A stretch of DNA of 33,135 nucleotides from Oscillibacter sp. Its GTDB lineage: Bacteria > Bacillota > Clostridia > Oscillospirales > Oscillospiraceae. The stretch spans positions 112,051-145,185 of the forward strand of contig DPPB01000031.1 in assembly GCA_003539495.1 (NCBI GenBank). Direction: 5' to 3'. Shown in pieces: positions 16,166 to 24,467 of the stretch (position 1 is the stretch's first letter; each line of letters opens with the position of its first letter). Below the pieces are notes generated by a model. That model was not told the DNA's origin and ran no database searches. It saw nothing but the letters and a program-made list of their open reading frames with translations. The translations under genes and the position numbers were made by a program.

Positions 16166-16276
16166 ATTGGATATCTCCCCCTTTACAAATGCATTGTAAT
16201 CGTGTTGTCAGCCCAAAGCATCCGCCTTTTTGTGTTAAACGGTGTCTTGGGGTAGATAAAGAGTAGCAGTTTTTCC

Positions 16277-16325
16277 CGTTGCACACCACCGCCGGGGCGT
16301 TGCATTTGCGCAATGGAGCGTTGCA
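16277..16325 (-). promoter_or_regulatory. Three direct TGCAACG heptamers at 21-bp period
   Basis: On the minus strand TGCAACG occurs at 16325-16319, 16304-16298 and 16283-16277, each start exactly 21 bp (two helical turns) from the next. A palindrome TTGCGCAA (16306-16313) lies between two of them. The array lies between the pgsA stop and the XRE gene start, on one face of the helix. This looks like a binding array, possibly for the XRE protein; that assignment is inference. Confidence 0.4.
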
Positions 16326-16339
16326 GAGGGTATTTTTTC

Positions 16340-16867
16340 TCAGTTTTCCTTGAACACGTCCCAGTTTTTTGCGAAATATTCCACGCCGGAATATACCGTG
16401 GTCACCAGGATGATCCCCTGGCAGACATAGTTCAGCCACTGGGGGATGCCGAAGAGGATCAGGCAGATGCAGATCATGGTGCTGGCGGTCTTGACCTTGC
16501 CGGACCACCCGGCTGCGATGACCCGGCCCTTCTCCACGGCCACCAGGCGCATACCACTGACGGCGAACTCCCGCAGCAGCACCACGGCCAGGACCCAGCC
16601 GAAAAACTCGCCGTTCTCTACAAAGCAGCACAGGGCCGCCATGACCAGGCACTTGTCCGCCAGGGGATCGGCGAACTTGCCGAAGTCGGACACCTGGTTA
16701 TAGTGCCGGGCAATGTAGCCGTCCAGCAGGTCCGTCAGGCAGGCCACGGCATAGATGCCCAGGGCTATATACCGGCTCCCGGCGAAGCCCCAGTAGTATA
16801 TCACCAGGAACACCGGGATGAGAAACACCCGCAGCAGGGTCAATTTGTTGGCTGTGTTCATTTTCAT
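16340..16867 (-). CDS. pgsA: CDP-diacylglycerol-glycerol-3-phosphate 3-phosphatidyltransferase
   Basis: Makes phosphatidylglycerol phosphate, the committed step to phosphatidylglycerol, in the membrane. The 175-residue protein has about five membrane helices. It carries the full CDP-alcohol phosphotransferase motif in DGYIARHYNQVSDFGKFADP followed by LAD, with the DG, AR, G, D and D residues in place. The start follows GAGGAGG. It is the last gene of the recA-recX-rimO-pgsA cluster, 4 nt after the rimO stop. Confidence 0.94.
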   Translation of the reverse strand: MKMNTANKLTLLRVFLIPVFLVIYYWGFAGSRYIALGIYAVACLTDLLDGYIARHYNQVSDFGKFADPLADKCLVMAALCCFVENGEFFGWVLAVVLLREFAVSGMRLVAVEKGRVIAAGWSGKVKTASTMICICLILFGIPQWLNYVCQGIILVTTVYSGVEYFAKNWDVFKEN

Positions 16868-16871
16868 GACC

Positions 16872-18197
16872 TTATTCCTCCTCTGTCACTTCGCCGGTGA
16901 GATCGCCGTCCATAATGCCCGTGATGCGCACGGGCACGAATTGGCCGGGCTGAACATCCCGGTCCGCTGTAAAATAAATCACGCCGTCGATGCCGGGGCT
17001 TTCGGCCCAGCTGCGGCCCGCGTAGGCCATGGCCTGGGGGTCAAAACCGTCGCACAGCACCTCCAGGGTGGTGCCCAGGCGGCTTTCGTTGAACTGGTCC
17101 ATCACCTGACTCTGCAGCTGCATGATAAGCTCCGCCCGGCTCTGGGCCTGTTCGCTATCCACCCGGTTGAGCATTTTGGCCGCCGGGGTCCCCTCCTCCG
17201 GGGAATAGGGGAAGGCGCCGGCCCGCTGGATTTTCTCCTCCTGCAAAAAGCCACACAGCTCCTCAAAGGCAGCCTCGTCCTCATAGGGCAGGCCCGTGAT
17301 GATGCTGGTGCGCAGCACCAGGCCGGGAATACGGCTGCGGAGCTTTTTGAACAGCTGGTGCAGCCCCGCCTTGGTCTCCCGGCGGCGCATGGCCCGGAGG
17401 ATGTCGTCGTTGCAGTGCTGGATGGGGATGTCCATATAATTGCAAATTTTCGGCTCAGCGGCGATGGTATCTATCAGCTCATCGGTAATGCTGTCGGGGT
17501 AGAGGTAGTGCAGGCGGATCCAATGGAAATCCAGCTGGCAAAGCGCCCGCAGCAGCTCCGGCAGCTTCTTCTCTTTATACAGGTCGATGCCGTAGCGGGT
17601 GATGTCCTGGGCGATGACGATGCACTCCTTTACGCCGCTGTCAGAGAGGGCCCTGGCCTCGGTGAGGATGTCCTCCATCCGGCGGCTGCGGTACTTGCCC
17701 CGCAGGGCCGGGATAATGCAGTAGGCGCAGCGGTTGCTGCACCCCTCGGCAATGCGCAGGTAGGCATAGTGCATGGGGGTGGAAATGACCCGGGGCAGCT
17801 CCTCCACTGGGCCGCTGATGTCGGTAAAGCGGCTGAATTTCTGCCCGGCGGCCACCTGCTCCACGGCGGAAACGATGTCGCCGTAGCTGCCGGTGCCCAT
17901 GATGCCGTCCACCTCCGGCAGCTCCTCTAAAAGCTCCGCCTGATAGCGCTGGCTCAGGCAGCCGGTGACCAGAATCTTGCCCACCCGGCCCGTTGCCTTC
18001 AGCTCCGCCACGGAGAGAATGGTCTCAATAGCCTCCAGCTTGGCGCTGTCGATGAAGCCGCAGGTGTTCACCACCACCACATCGCTTCCGGCGCAATCCT
18101 CCTGCACCGTCATGCCTGATTGCAGGCACAGGGCCATCATCTGCTCGGTGTTTACACGGTTTTTGTCACATCCCAGGGATATAAATGATACGATCAC
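16872..18197 (-). CDS. rimO: Ribosomal protein S12 methylthiotransferase RimO
   Basis: Radical-SAM enzyme that adds a methylthio group to an Asp of ribosomal protein S12. The GTG at 18197 (MIVSFISLGCDKNRVNTEQM) is chosen because AAAGGAAGA precedes it and the N-terminus then matches the family; a longer frame would extend into recX. The N-terminal domain has three cluster-binding Cys (LGCDKN, NTCGF, TGCLSQ). The radical-SAM motif is CSNRCAYC, and a TRAM domain closes the 441-residue protein. GCDKNRVNTE and PIQHCNDDILRAMRR favour RimO over MiaB. Its ribosome binding site overlaps the recX stop. Confidence 0.95.
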   Translation of the reverse strand: MIVSFISLGCDKNRVNTEQMMALCLQSGMTVQEDCAGSDVVVVNTCGFIDSAKLEAIETILSVAELKATGRVGKILVTGCLSQRYQAELLEELPEVDGIMGTGSYGDIVSAVEQVAAGQKFSRFTDISGPVEELPRVISTPMHYAYLRIAEGCSNRCAYCIIPALRGKYRSRRMEDILTEARALSDSGVKECIVIAQDITRYGIDLYKEKKLPELLRALCQLDFHWIRLHYLYPDSITDELIDTIAAEPKICNYMDIPIQHCNDDILRAMRRRETKAGLHQLFKKLRSRIPGLVLRTSIITGLPYEDEAAFEELCGFLQEEKIQRAGAFPYSPEEGTPAAKMLNRVDSEQAQSRAELIMQLQSQVMDQFNESRLGTTLEVLCDGFDPQAMAYAGRSWAESPGIDGVIYFTADRDVQPGQFVPVRITGIMDGDLTGEVTEEE

Positions 18198-18211
18198 GGT
18201 TTTATCTTCCT

Positions 18212-18829
18212 TTATTCCTGAATCTCGGATTCCAGCCGGCGAAGGGAGGCCTGGATATCCTGCCACGAAAAGCCCCGCCGCTGCAGGGCGGCGGAGAGCT
18301 TGCGAAGAAGCGCCTCGTCCACGGTTTTATTCCGGCACCGGGCGCGGAGATAACGCTCCGCCGCTTCCTCCGCCGGGGGCATTTGAGAAAGAAGCTCCTC
18401 CCACAGGTCCCGGGGGATACCCCGGTGGCTCAGCTCCTGGCGGATGCGGCCGGGGCCGTAGCCGGCGGCGCTGTAGTGCCGGACGATAGCCGCGCCGTAG
18501 GCCGCCTCGTCCACCGCACCCAGCTCCTCCAGCCAGCGGGCGGTATCCTCTGCCGCCGCCCTGTCGCCGCCCCGGCGGGTAAGATGCTCCACCACCTGCT
18601 TTTTTGACAGCATACGGCTGCCGGTAAGCTGGGCACCCCGGGCCTTCATTTGGGAAGCCTGGGCGGACTTTTTCAGCTCCTCCACCGTCTCCTCCGGGAG
18701 GTCTGCGCCCGGGCGCAGGTCATGGTGCAGGAGCTCATTTTCGGTTATTTTCAGCAGCTGGCCGCCCTCTAAAAAGACCAGTATCCGGTTCTTTTTATGC
18801 TTGGACGGCTCCATGCGCTCAATCCGCAT
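18212..18829 (-). CDS. recX: Regulatory protein RecX
   Basis: Binds and modulates RecA filaments. About 205 residues, highly charged and helical, with the triple-helix RecX repeats recognisable around GSRMLSKKQVVEHLTRRG, GAAIVRHYSAAGYGPGRIRQ ELSHRGI and the C-terminal LQRRGFSWQDIQASLRR. The start at 18829 (MRIERMEPSKHKKNR) is chosen because RecX proteins usually open with this kind of Ile/Glu/Lys pattern. It overlaps recA by 11 nt. An ATG at 18814, 4 nt after the recA stop, is the alternative. Neither has a strong ribosome binding site, so translation is probably coupled to recA. Confidence 0.9.
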   Translation of the reverse strand: MRIERMEPSKHKKNRILVFLEGGQLLKITENELLHHDLRPGADLPEETVEELKKSAQASQMKARGAQLTGSRMLSKKQVVEHLTRRGGDRAAAEDTARWLEELGAVDEAAYGAAIVRHYSAAGYGPGRIRQELSHRGIPRDLWEELLSQMPPAEEAAERYLRARCRNKTVDEALLRKLSAALQRRGFSWQDIQASLRRLESEIQE

Positions 18830-19928
18830 CGTCGAAATCGTCGGCGGACACATCCACAGCCCGTCCGGCAGCCCGGGCGGCCACCTTAGACTGGTTGCTC
18901 ATGAGCTTGTGGAAATTCTTGCGGATCTCCTGCTCCACGGCGTCGCACTGGTCGGGGTGGTCCACCAGATACTGCTTGGCAGCGTCCCGGCCCTGTCCCA
19001 TGCGCACCTCGCCCAGGCTGAACCAGGAGCCGCTCTTCTGTATGATGTCCAGCTTCACGCCCAGGTCCAGAATCTCTCCTGTGCGGCTGATACCCTCGCC
19101 GTACATGATGTCAAACTCCGCCTCACGGAAGGGAGGCGCCACCTTGTTTTTCACCACCTTGGCCCGGGTGCGGTTGCCAATCATCTCTCCGTTCGCCTTC
19201 AGTGTCTCTATCCGGCGCACATCAATGCGCACAGAGGCATAGAACTTCAGCGCCCGGCCGCCGGTGGTAACCTCGGGATTGCCGTACATGACGCCCACCT
19301 TCTCGCGCAGCTGATTGATGAAAATCACCACGGTATTGGTCTTGGCGATGACGCCGGTGAGCTTGCGCAGAGCCTGGCTCATGAGCCGGGCGTGGAGGCC
19401 CACAAAGCTGTCGCCCATCTCGCCCTCGATCTCCGCCCGGGGCACCAGAGCTGCCACGGAGTCCACCACCACCACGTCGATGGCGCCGGAGCGCACCAGC
19501 GCCTCGGTGATTTCCAGGGCCTGCTCGCCGGTGTCCGGCTGGGAAATGAGCATGTCCTCGATCTTCACGCCCAGCGCCCGGGCATAGGTGGGGTCCAGGG
19601 CGTGCTCAGCGTCCACAAAGGCCACCTCGCCCCCCTTTTTTTGGGCCTGGGCCAGGATATGCAGGGCCAGGGTAGTCTTACCGGAGGATTCCGGACCGTA
19701 GATCTCGATGATGCGCCCCTTGGGAACGCCGCCAATGCCCAGCGCCACATCCAGGGCCAGGGAGCCCGTGGGGATCGCCTCCACATTGGGCTCGGCGTTA
19801 TCGCCGTAGCGCATGATAGAGCCCTTGCCGTACAGCTTCTCTATTTGCTGCATGGCGGTCTCAATAGCTTTTTTCTTGTCGGAATTGCCCGCCGCCGGGG
19901 CGGCCGCCGTGTCTTTCTTTGCTGCCAT
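18819..19928 (-). CDS. recA: Recombinase RecA
   Basis: Forms ATP-dependent filaments on single-stranded DNA for strand exchange and SOS induction. 369 residues. Walker A is GPESSGKT (78-85). The signature ALKFYASVR, the L1-side stretch VDSVAALVPRAEIEGEMGD, and the L2 region with NQLREKVGVMYGNPEVTTGG are all intact. The acidic C-terminus (VSADDFDDAD) is typical. The start follows TAGGAGG. A -10-like TATAAT lies at 19961-19956 on the minus strand, with only a weak -35. I see no clear LexA box. A copy of the long structured repeat begins just upstream of this promoter region. Confidence 0.98.
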   Translation of the reverse strand: MAAKKDTAAAPAAGNSDKKKAIETAMQQIEKLYGKGSIMRYGDNAEPNVEAIPTGSLALDVALGIGGVPKGRIIEIYGPESSGKTTLALHILAQAQKKGGEVAFVDAEHALDPTYARALGVKIEDMLISQPDTGEQALEITEALVRSGAIDVVVVDSVAALVPRAEIEGEMGDSFVGLHARLMSQALRKLTGVIAKTNTVVIFINQLREKVGVMYGNPEVTTGGRALKFYASVRIDVRRIETLKANGEMIGNRTRAKVVKNKVAPPFREAEFDIMYGEGISRTGEILDLGVKLDIIQKSGSWFSLGEVRMGQGRDAAKQYLVDHPDQCDAVEQEIRKNFHKLMSNQSKVAARAAGRAVDVSADDFDDAD

Positions 19929-19983
19929 GATCCAATCCTCCTACGTCATAATTTCATTATAAATACAAGTTTTCGCTTAATTA

Positions 19984-20159
19984 GCCTCGCAGAGTTCGCG
20001 TCCGCAGACGCGAAAACTCCAATCATTTTTCCCCGCGACATGTGCGTGGGGAAAAATACCTCTCAGGCTGCAAGTGTGGAATTTTGAGCCTATGGCTCAA
20101 AATTATGCGCGCAGCAGACTGCAAGCCCTTTGGCAGAAAAATCGAAGACTTTTCGCCAG
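19984..20159 (-). repeat. Long structured repeat (family C), copy 1, 3' of prmC
   Basis: 176 bp, about 80% or more identical to 21090-21267 by eye, in the same orientation. Read on the minus strand it begins next to the prmC stop. It contains a U-rich hairpin (GGCGAAAAGTC...GATTTTTCTGCC), a GCAG/CTGC mini-hairpin, and a perfect 11-bp hairpin (AATTTTGAGCC/GGCTCAAAATT). It also has a TTTTTCCCC/GGGGAAAAA hairpin and a TTCGCGTC/GACGCGAA hairpin. The first hairpin may end prmC transcripts. No gene is encoded in it. Confidence 0.92.
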
Positions 20160-21026
20160 TTATATCTCGTCGTACAGTCGGCCATATACCACCCGGGGTA
20201 TGCCCGCCGGGTCCGTCGTGATCTCCAGGTCTCCGAAGCCCACGGAGCGCATAAGCCGCAGCACATCGTCCGCCTGGCCGATACCCACCTCAAAAAACAG
20301 CATCCCCCCTGTGCGCAGAGCTTCCCGCCACAGGGTGGTGACGGAGCGATAAAAATCCAACCCATCCTCGCCGCCGTCCAGGGCGCCGTGGGGCTCAAAA
20401 TCCTTTACGGAGACGTCCAGCCCCGGAATATCCCCGGAGGGAATGTAGGGCGGATTGCAGAGAATACAATCATAGGTTCCCAGCTGCCGGGGCGGCGCCT
20501 TCCTGGCGTCCACCTGCATGGGCGCCACCCGGTCTGTAAGGCCGTTGCGCCGGATATTCTGCCGGCAGATGCGCAGGGCCCCCTCGGATAGATCGCCCAA
20601 CGTCACCCGGCAATCCTCTACCTGGCTGGCCACCGCCAGCCCGATGCACCCGGACCCGGCGCACAGGTCCAGCACCCGGCTGCCGGGATTCTGCCGCAGA
20701 AACGGCAGAGCACAATCCACCAGGGTCTCCGTGTCCGCCCGGGGAATAAGCACCTGCCGATCAATATCCAGGGGCAGACCATAAAACTCCCACTCCCCGA
20801 TGAGGTAGGCCACCGGCTCTCCGGCCAGATGCCGCTGCACCAGTGCCCGGGCCTGCTCCTCCACCGGGGGCGGCACATAGAGCTGCCCGTCCCGTTGAAG
20901 CTGCTGGCGGGTCTTGCCGGCAGCAAAGCATACCAGCTCCCGGGCCTCCAAGGTAGATGCTTCCACCCCGGCCCGACGCAGCTGCTGTCGAATATCCATA
21001 TACAAATTGTTATATGTGATGGCCAT
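20160..21026 (-). CDS. prmC: Release-factor glutamine N5-methyltransferase PrmC
   Basis: Methylates the GGQ glutamine of peptide-chain release factors. 288 residues from MAITYNNLYMDIRQQLRRAG. The N-terminal helical substrate domain is followed by a Rossmann fold with AdoMet motif VLDLCAGSGCIGLAVAS and the catalytic NPPY in ILCNPPYIPSGD. The frame stays open further upstream into the repeat at 21090, but that stretch is not family-like, so this ATG is preferred. No strong ribosome binding site is visible. An ATG at 20999 is the alternative. In many Firmicutes prmC lies beside prfA; here prfA is absent and only the DUF1385 gene is adjacent. Confidence 0.93.
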   Translation of the reverse strand: MAITYNNLYMDIRQQLRRAGVEASTLEARELVCFAAGKTRQQLQRDGQLYVPPPVEEQARALVQRHLAGEPVAYLIGEWEFYGLPLDIDRQVLIPRADTETLVDCALPFLRQNPGSRVLDLCAGSGCIGLAVASQVEDCRVTLGDLSEGALRICRQNIRRNGLTDRVAPMQVDARKAPPRQLGTYDCILCNPPYIPSGDIPGLDVSVKDFEPHGALDGGEDGLDFYRSVTTLWREALRTGGMLFFEVGIGQADDVLRLMRSVGFGDLEITTDPAGIPRVVYGRLYDEI

Positions 21027-21089
21027 AATACGATTTGTTGTCACTTTCTGTGGGATTTTGAGAATTTTTGGCTTGCAGAGTCTAAAAAA

Positions 21090-21267
21090 GCCTCGCAGAG
21101 TTTGCGTCCGCAGACGCAAAAAATTGAAATCATTTTTCACCGCGACATGTGCGTGGGGAAAAATACCTCTCAGGCTGCCAGTGTGGAATTTGTTCGCCTG
21201 CGGCGAACAAATTATGCGCGCAGCAGACTGCAATCCTTTTGGCGAAAAAACGAAGTTTTTTCGCCAG
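21090..21267 (-). repeat. Long structured repeat (family C), copy 2, 3' of the DUF1385 gene
   Basis: 178 bp, same orientation and same position relative to a gene stop as copy 1. Its central hairpin is AATTTGTTCGCC/GGCGAACAAATT: different bases from copy 1 but still perfectly paired. The last hairpin is TTTGCGTC/GACGCAAA, again with both partners changed. The first is GGCGAAAAAA/TTTTTTCGCC, terminator-like. One change (GGTGAAAAA) weakens the C-run hairpin. Confidence 0.92.
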
Positions 21268-21272
21268 CAATA

Positions 21273-22226
21273 TTACCACTTATCCTTGCCCTTTTCCTCG
21301 GGCAAAACCAATGTCAGCGCCTCAATGGCCACCTCCAGCATGGAGTCGTCGGGCTCAAAGGTGGTAAAATTCTGCAGCCACATCCCCGGCGCAGACAGCG
21401 CTCGGGTGAAGGCATTGTCATGGCGGCCCACGAAGCGGTTGAACTCATAGGTCAGGCCCACCACCGGCACCAGCAGCAGCAGGTGCATCCCGATGCGCAC
21501 CCACAGATTCTGCCACTCCACATAGGTGAAGGCCACGGAGGAGAACAGAATGGACACCACGATCACCACAAACAGAAAGCTGGTGCCGCAGCGAGGGTGA
21601 TGCCGGGGCTGGATGCGGGCGTTTTCCACCGTCAGCGGCAGCCCCGCCTCATAGCAGAAGATGGTCTTATGCTCCGCGCCGTGATACTGAAACACCCGGT
21701 GTACATCCTTCTGCCTGGAGCAGAGGAACAGGTAGCCGATAAAGATCAGTATCTTGATGGCGCCCTCGATAAGATTATGTACCAAAGCGCTCTGCGCGTG
21801 GAACAGCCCCGCCACAAACGTGGGCAGCAGCATGAACAGACCCAGGCACAGTGCCAGGGACAGCAGCAGGGAAAATGTGACCAGTATGCCCTGGAACTTC
21901 TCCGCCGGGACATGCTTTTCCAGCCACAGGTCGAATTTGGAGGGCTGGGCGGCCTCGTCATCCGGGAAATAATCCGCCGAGAACATCAGCGCCTTGATCC
22001 CCTTGACCATGGAATCCAAAAAGGTCACCACGCCCCGGATAATGGGCAAGCCCAGAATGGGGTACTTGTCCCGCACCAGCTTCAGCTCCTCCACCTTGGT
22101 CACCAGGCCCTCCGGGGCCCGGACCACAATGGCCTGCTTTTCCGGCCCACGCATTAAGATGCCCTCAATAAGTGCCTGGCCGCCGATGGAGGTACGGAAG
22201 GTTTCTTTTTTCTCGCGTTTTGCCAT
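21273..22226 (-). CDS. DUF1385 membrane protein (YqhQ-like)
   Basis: 317 residues. The N-terminal family signature TSIGGQALIEGILMRGPEK is present, followed by helical and membrane parts: three or four hydrophobic segments, for example TFSLLLSLALCLGLFMLLP and SFLFVVIVVSILFSSVAF. The conserved core YHGAEHKTIFCYEAG and the HPRCGTSF stretch carry His and Cys residues that might bind metal. The biochemical role is unknown. In clostridia it commonly sits next to prmC, as here. The start has GAGAGGAC upstream. A good promoter (22256-22284) serves this gene and perhaps prmC. Confidence 0.92.
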   Translation of the reverse strand: MAKREKKETFRTSIGGQALIEGILMRGPEKQAIVVRAPEGLVTKVEELKLVRDKYPILGLPIIRGVVTFLDSMVKGIKALMFSADYFPDDEAAQPSKFDLWLEKHVPAEKFQGILVTFSLLLSLALCLGLFMLLPTFVAGLFHAQSALVHNLIEGAIKILIFIGYLFLCSRQKDVHRVFQYHGAEHKTIFCYEAGLPLTVENARIQPRHHPRCGTSFLFVVIVVSILFSSVAFTYVEWQNLWVRIGMHLLLLVPVVGLTYEFNRFVGRHDNAFTRALSAPGMWLQNFTTFEPDDSMLEVAIEALTLVLPEEKGKDKW

Positions 22227-22255
22227 GTGTCAGTAAGTCCTCTCTGCTCCCCCAC

Positions 22256-22284
22256 AGTATAGCACAGCCGCGGAGGAAATGCAA
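22256..22284 (-). promoter_or_regulatory. Sigma-A promoter of the DUF1385 gene
   Basis: On the minus strand: -35 TTGCAT (22284-22279), 17-nt spacer, -10 TATACT (22261-22256), 30 nt before the start codon. Confidence 0.82.
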
Positions 22285-22301
22285 CATTTGTTCTATTATA
22301 T

Positions 22302-23768
22302 TTATTCTTCTTCATGGGAAATCGGCAGGCGAATGGTGACCACGCAGCCCCCGCCGGGGGCGTTGCCGATGTCGAAGGTACCCTCATGGCGGCGGATGAT
22401 CTCATCACACACCGCCAGGCCTATGCCGCTGCCTCGCGCCTTGGAGCTGCCTTTGTAGAATTTCTGCTTCACATAGGGCAGCTCCGCCTCCGGGATGCCG
22501 GGGCCGTAGTCCCGGACCTGCACCACATACCACTCCCCATCTTGCTCCATGGACACGGTAATGCGTTTGCCGGAGCCGCCATGCTTGGCGGCATTGTCCA
22601 GCACATTGCACAGCACCTGCTTCAGCCGCTCCGGGTCACCGGTGATAGGCCGCTCAAACATCTCGCCGGCATTCGAATATTCCAGGTCGATGCCGTCCTG
22701 GCGGAAAAGCTCCCGGTAGGTGTAGATGGCGTCCTCCACCTCAGCCTGGAGATCCATCTGCTCCACCCGAAGCGTGAATCGACCATCCTCTATCTTGGAA
22801 AACTCCAGCAGCTCCTCCACCATGTTGGTGAGTCTGCGGGACTCCCGGAGAATGATCCGCACACCCCTGTGCAGCTGCCCGATGTCGCCGCTGTCGTCAG
22901 CCAGCAGTGTCTCTCCCCAGCCGGTAATGGCCGTGAGGGGGGTACGCAGCTCATGAGACACAGAGGAGATGAACTCTGTCTGCATCTTTTCGCTTTGGCT
23001 GATCTGCAGGGACATCTGATTGATATTATCCACCAGCTGGCCCATTTCATCGTCGTATTTATTGGGGATCTGGATGCCGTAGCTGCCGTCGGAAATTCGC
23101 TTGGCAGCCTCCGTCACCTCCGCCACAGGGAGAGCGATCCTTCGCATGAAGGTCAAATTCACCGCCAGCACCACGCCGCTGATAACCACGGCGATGCCCA
23201 TGAATGCCAGGGTCAGCAGGGCTACCTGCTTATCCAGCTCTCTTGTGGCCGTAACCAGGCGCAGTACCCCCACCACGCTGCCGTCAAATACCAGTGGTGC
23301 CGACACCGCCAGGATGTTCTCCCCGGTAAGAGGATCCTTGCCGGAAAAGCTCTCCATCCTCCCGCCGTCCAGCGCCCGGCGGACCTCCGTGGTTTCCGGC
23401 GTCAGGCCAATGGTCTGGCCCCGGCTGGAAATGTCGATGCGCCCGTTTTTATCCAGAAACTGCAGCTCAATGGTGTCTGCGTCCTCAAAATCCTTGGCGT
23501 AGAGCACTGCGTTGCGGTAATACTCGTTGTAGCTGACCATGACATAGGTGTTGAAATAGCTCACGCCGGAGCGGGCCTTACTCTCCAAGGCGGAGCGGGC
23601 GTTGCTGTAAAAATTGGTCACCAGGATCACCGAGGTCAGCGCAGCAATGAGCAGCAAAATGACAATAACGGGCAGAACACTCCCCATGATCCATCGCCGG
23701 CGCATACCAACCACCCGGCGTTTCCGTTTTGGGGCAGACCTGCTTGCCTCCTCCGCCTTGTCCAGCAT
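22302..23768 (-). CDS. Membrane sensor histidine kinase
   Basis: 488 residues. After a basic N-terminus there is a membrane helix (about 29-50), an extracellular sensor of about 125 residues that looks Cache-like, and a second helix (about 180-203). A HAMP region follows, then HisKA with the phospho-accepting His in SSVSHELRTPLTAITGW (near residue 272). The HATPase domain carries NVLDNAAKHG, DYGPGIP and GSGIGLAV. It is PhoR/ResE-like in layout. The ATG at 23768 overlaps the response-regulator stop (TAATG), implying coupled translation; a GTG 12 nt upstream is the alternative. The signal is unknown. Confidence 0.94.
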   Translation of the reverse strand: MLDKAEEASRSAPKRKRRVVGMRRRWIMGSVLPVIVILLLIAALTSVILVTNFYSNARSALESKARSGVSYFNTYVMVSYNEYYRNAVLYAKDFEDADTIELQFLDKNGRIDISSRGQTIGLTPETTEVRRALDGGRMESFSGKDPLTGENILAVSAPLVFDGSVVGVLRLVTATRELDKQVALLTLAFMGIAVVISGVVLAVNLTFMRRIALPVAEVTEAAKRISDGSYGIQIPNKYDDEMGQLVDNINQMSLQISQSEKMQTEFISSVSHELRTPLTAITGWGETLLADDSGDIGQLHRGVRIILRESRRLTNMVEELLEFSKIEDGRFTLRVEQMDLQAEVEDAIYTYRELFRQDGIDLEYSNAGEMFERPITGDPERLKQVLCNVLDNAAKHGGSGKRITVSMEQDGEWYVVQVRDYGPGIPEAELPYVKQKFYKGSSKARGSGIGLAVCDEIIRRHEGTFDIGNAPGGGCVVTIRLPISHEEE

Positions 23769-24451
23769 TATGCTTCCCACTTATATCCGTACCCCCAAAC
23801 CGTAGTGATGTAAGTGGGATTGGTGGCGTTGTCCTCGATCTTCAGCCGCAGGCGGCGGATGTTCACATCCACGATCTTCAGCTCGCCGAAATAGTCCCTC
23901 CCCCACACAAGGTCCAATATCTCCTCCCGGGACAGAGCCTTGCCCGGGTTCTCCATAAACATCTTCATGATGGCGTACTCCATCTGGGTAAGCTTGATGC
24001 GCCGGCCATTTTTCTCCAGGGTACGGTTGCGGGTGTTGAGCAGGAAGGGCGGCTGGTCGATCTGGTCGGCCACCTCGTCCGCCACACCGCTGCGGCGCAT
24101 GAGGGCATCTACCCGGGCGGTAAGCTCCGCCGGGGAGAAGGGCTTGGTTACATAGTCATCCGCCCCGGTCATAAGGCCCGTGACCTTATCCATCTCCTGG
24201 GACCGGGCCGTAAGCATAATGATACCGATGCGCAAATTGGTGGCCCGAATGCGGCGGCAGACCTCAAAGCCGTCGATGCCCGGCAGCATGATGTCCAGCA
24301 GCGCCACCCGGGTGTCGGGGTTTTCCTGGAGCTTTTCCAGCGCCTCCTCGCCGCTCTCGGCCTCGATAACGTCGTAGCCGGCCCTGCGCAGATTAATAAC
24401 GATAAAGCTGCGGATGCTGCTCTCGTCCTCTAATACCAATACCTTTTTCAT
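23768..24451 (-). CDS. OmpR/PhoB-family response regulator
   Basis: 227 residues. The receiver domain has Asp8/9 in VLEDE (acidic pocket), phospho-acceptor Asp53 in ALLDIMLPG, and Lys in YVTKPFSP. The C-terminal winged helix contains LSREEILDLVWGRDYFGE, VDVNIRRLRLKIED and the closing TVWGYGYKWEA. This start (MKKVLVLEDESSIRS) is chosen for the GAGGGGAGAC site. It starts 16 nt after the lipoprotein stop and overlaps the kinase gene by one nucleotide, so the three form one operon. Confidence 0.96.
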   Translation of the reverse strand: MKKVLVLEDESSIRSFIVINLRRAGYDVIEAESGEEALEKLQENPDTRVALLDIMLPGIDGFEVCRRIRATNLRIGIIMLTARSQEMDKVTGLMTGADDYVTKPFSPAELTARVDALMRRSGVADEVADQIDQPPFLLNTRNRTLEKNGRRIKLTQMEYAIMKMFMENPGKALSREEILDLVWGRDYFGELKIVDVNIRRLRLKIEDNATNPTYITTVWGYGYKWEA

Positions 24452-24467
24452 GGTTGTCTCCCCTCTC

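Noticed and set aside
19956..19990. LexA-type SOS box upstream of recA
   Set aside because: I looked for GAAC(N4)GTTC or a close variant and saw none convincing; only a -10-like TATAAT is present.
18801..20087. Long plus-strand open frame opposite recA
   Set aside because: The translation has no domain sense and runs through the family C repeat; recA on the other strand accounts for the region.
21027..21233. N-terminal extension of PrmC into the long repeat
   Set aside because: The extra residues are not PrmC-like and would be encoded by a repeat present elsewhere without prmC; the family-like N-terminus begins at 21026.
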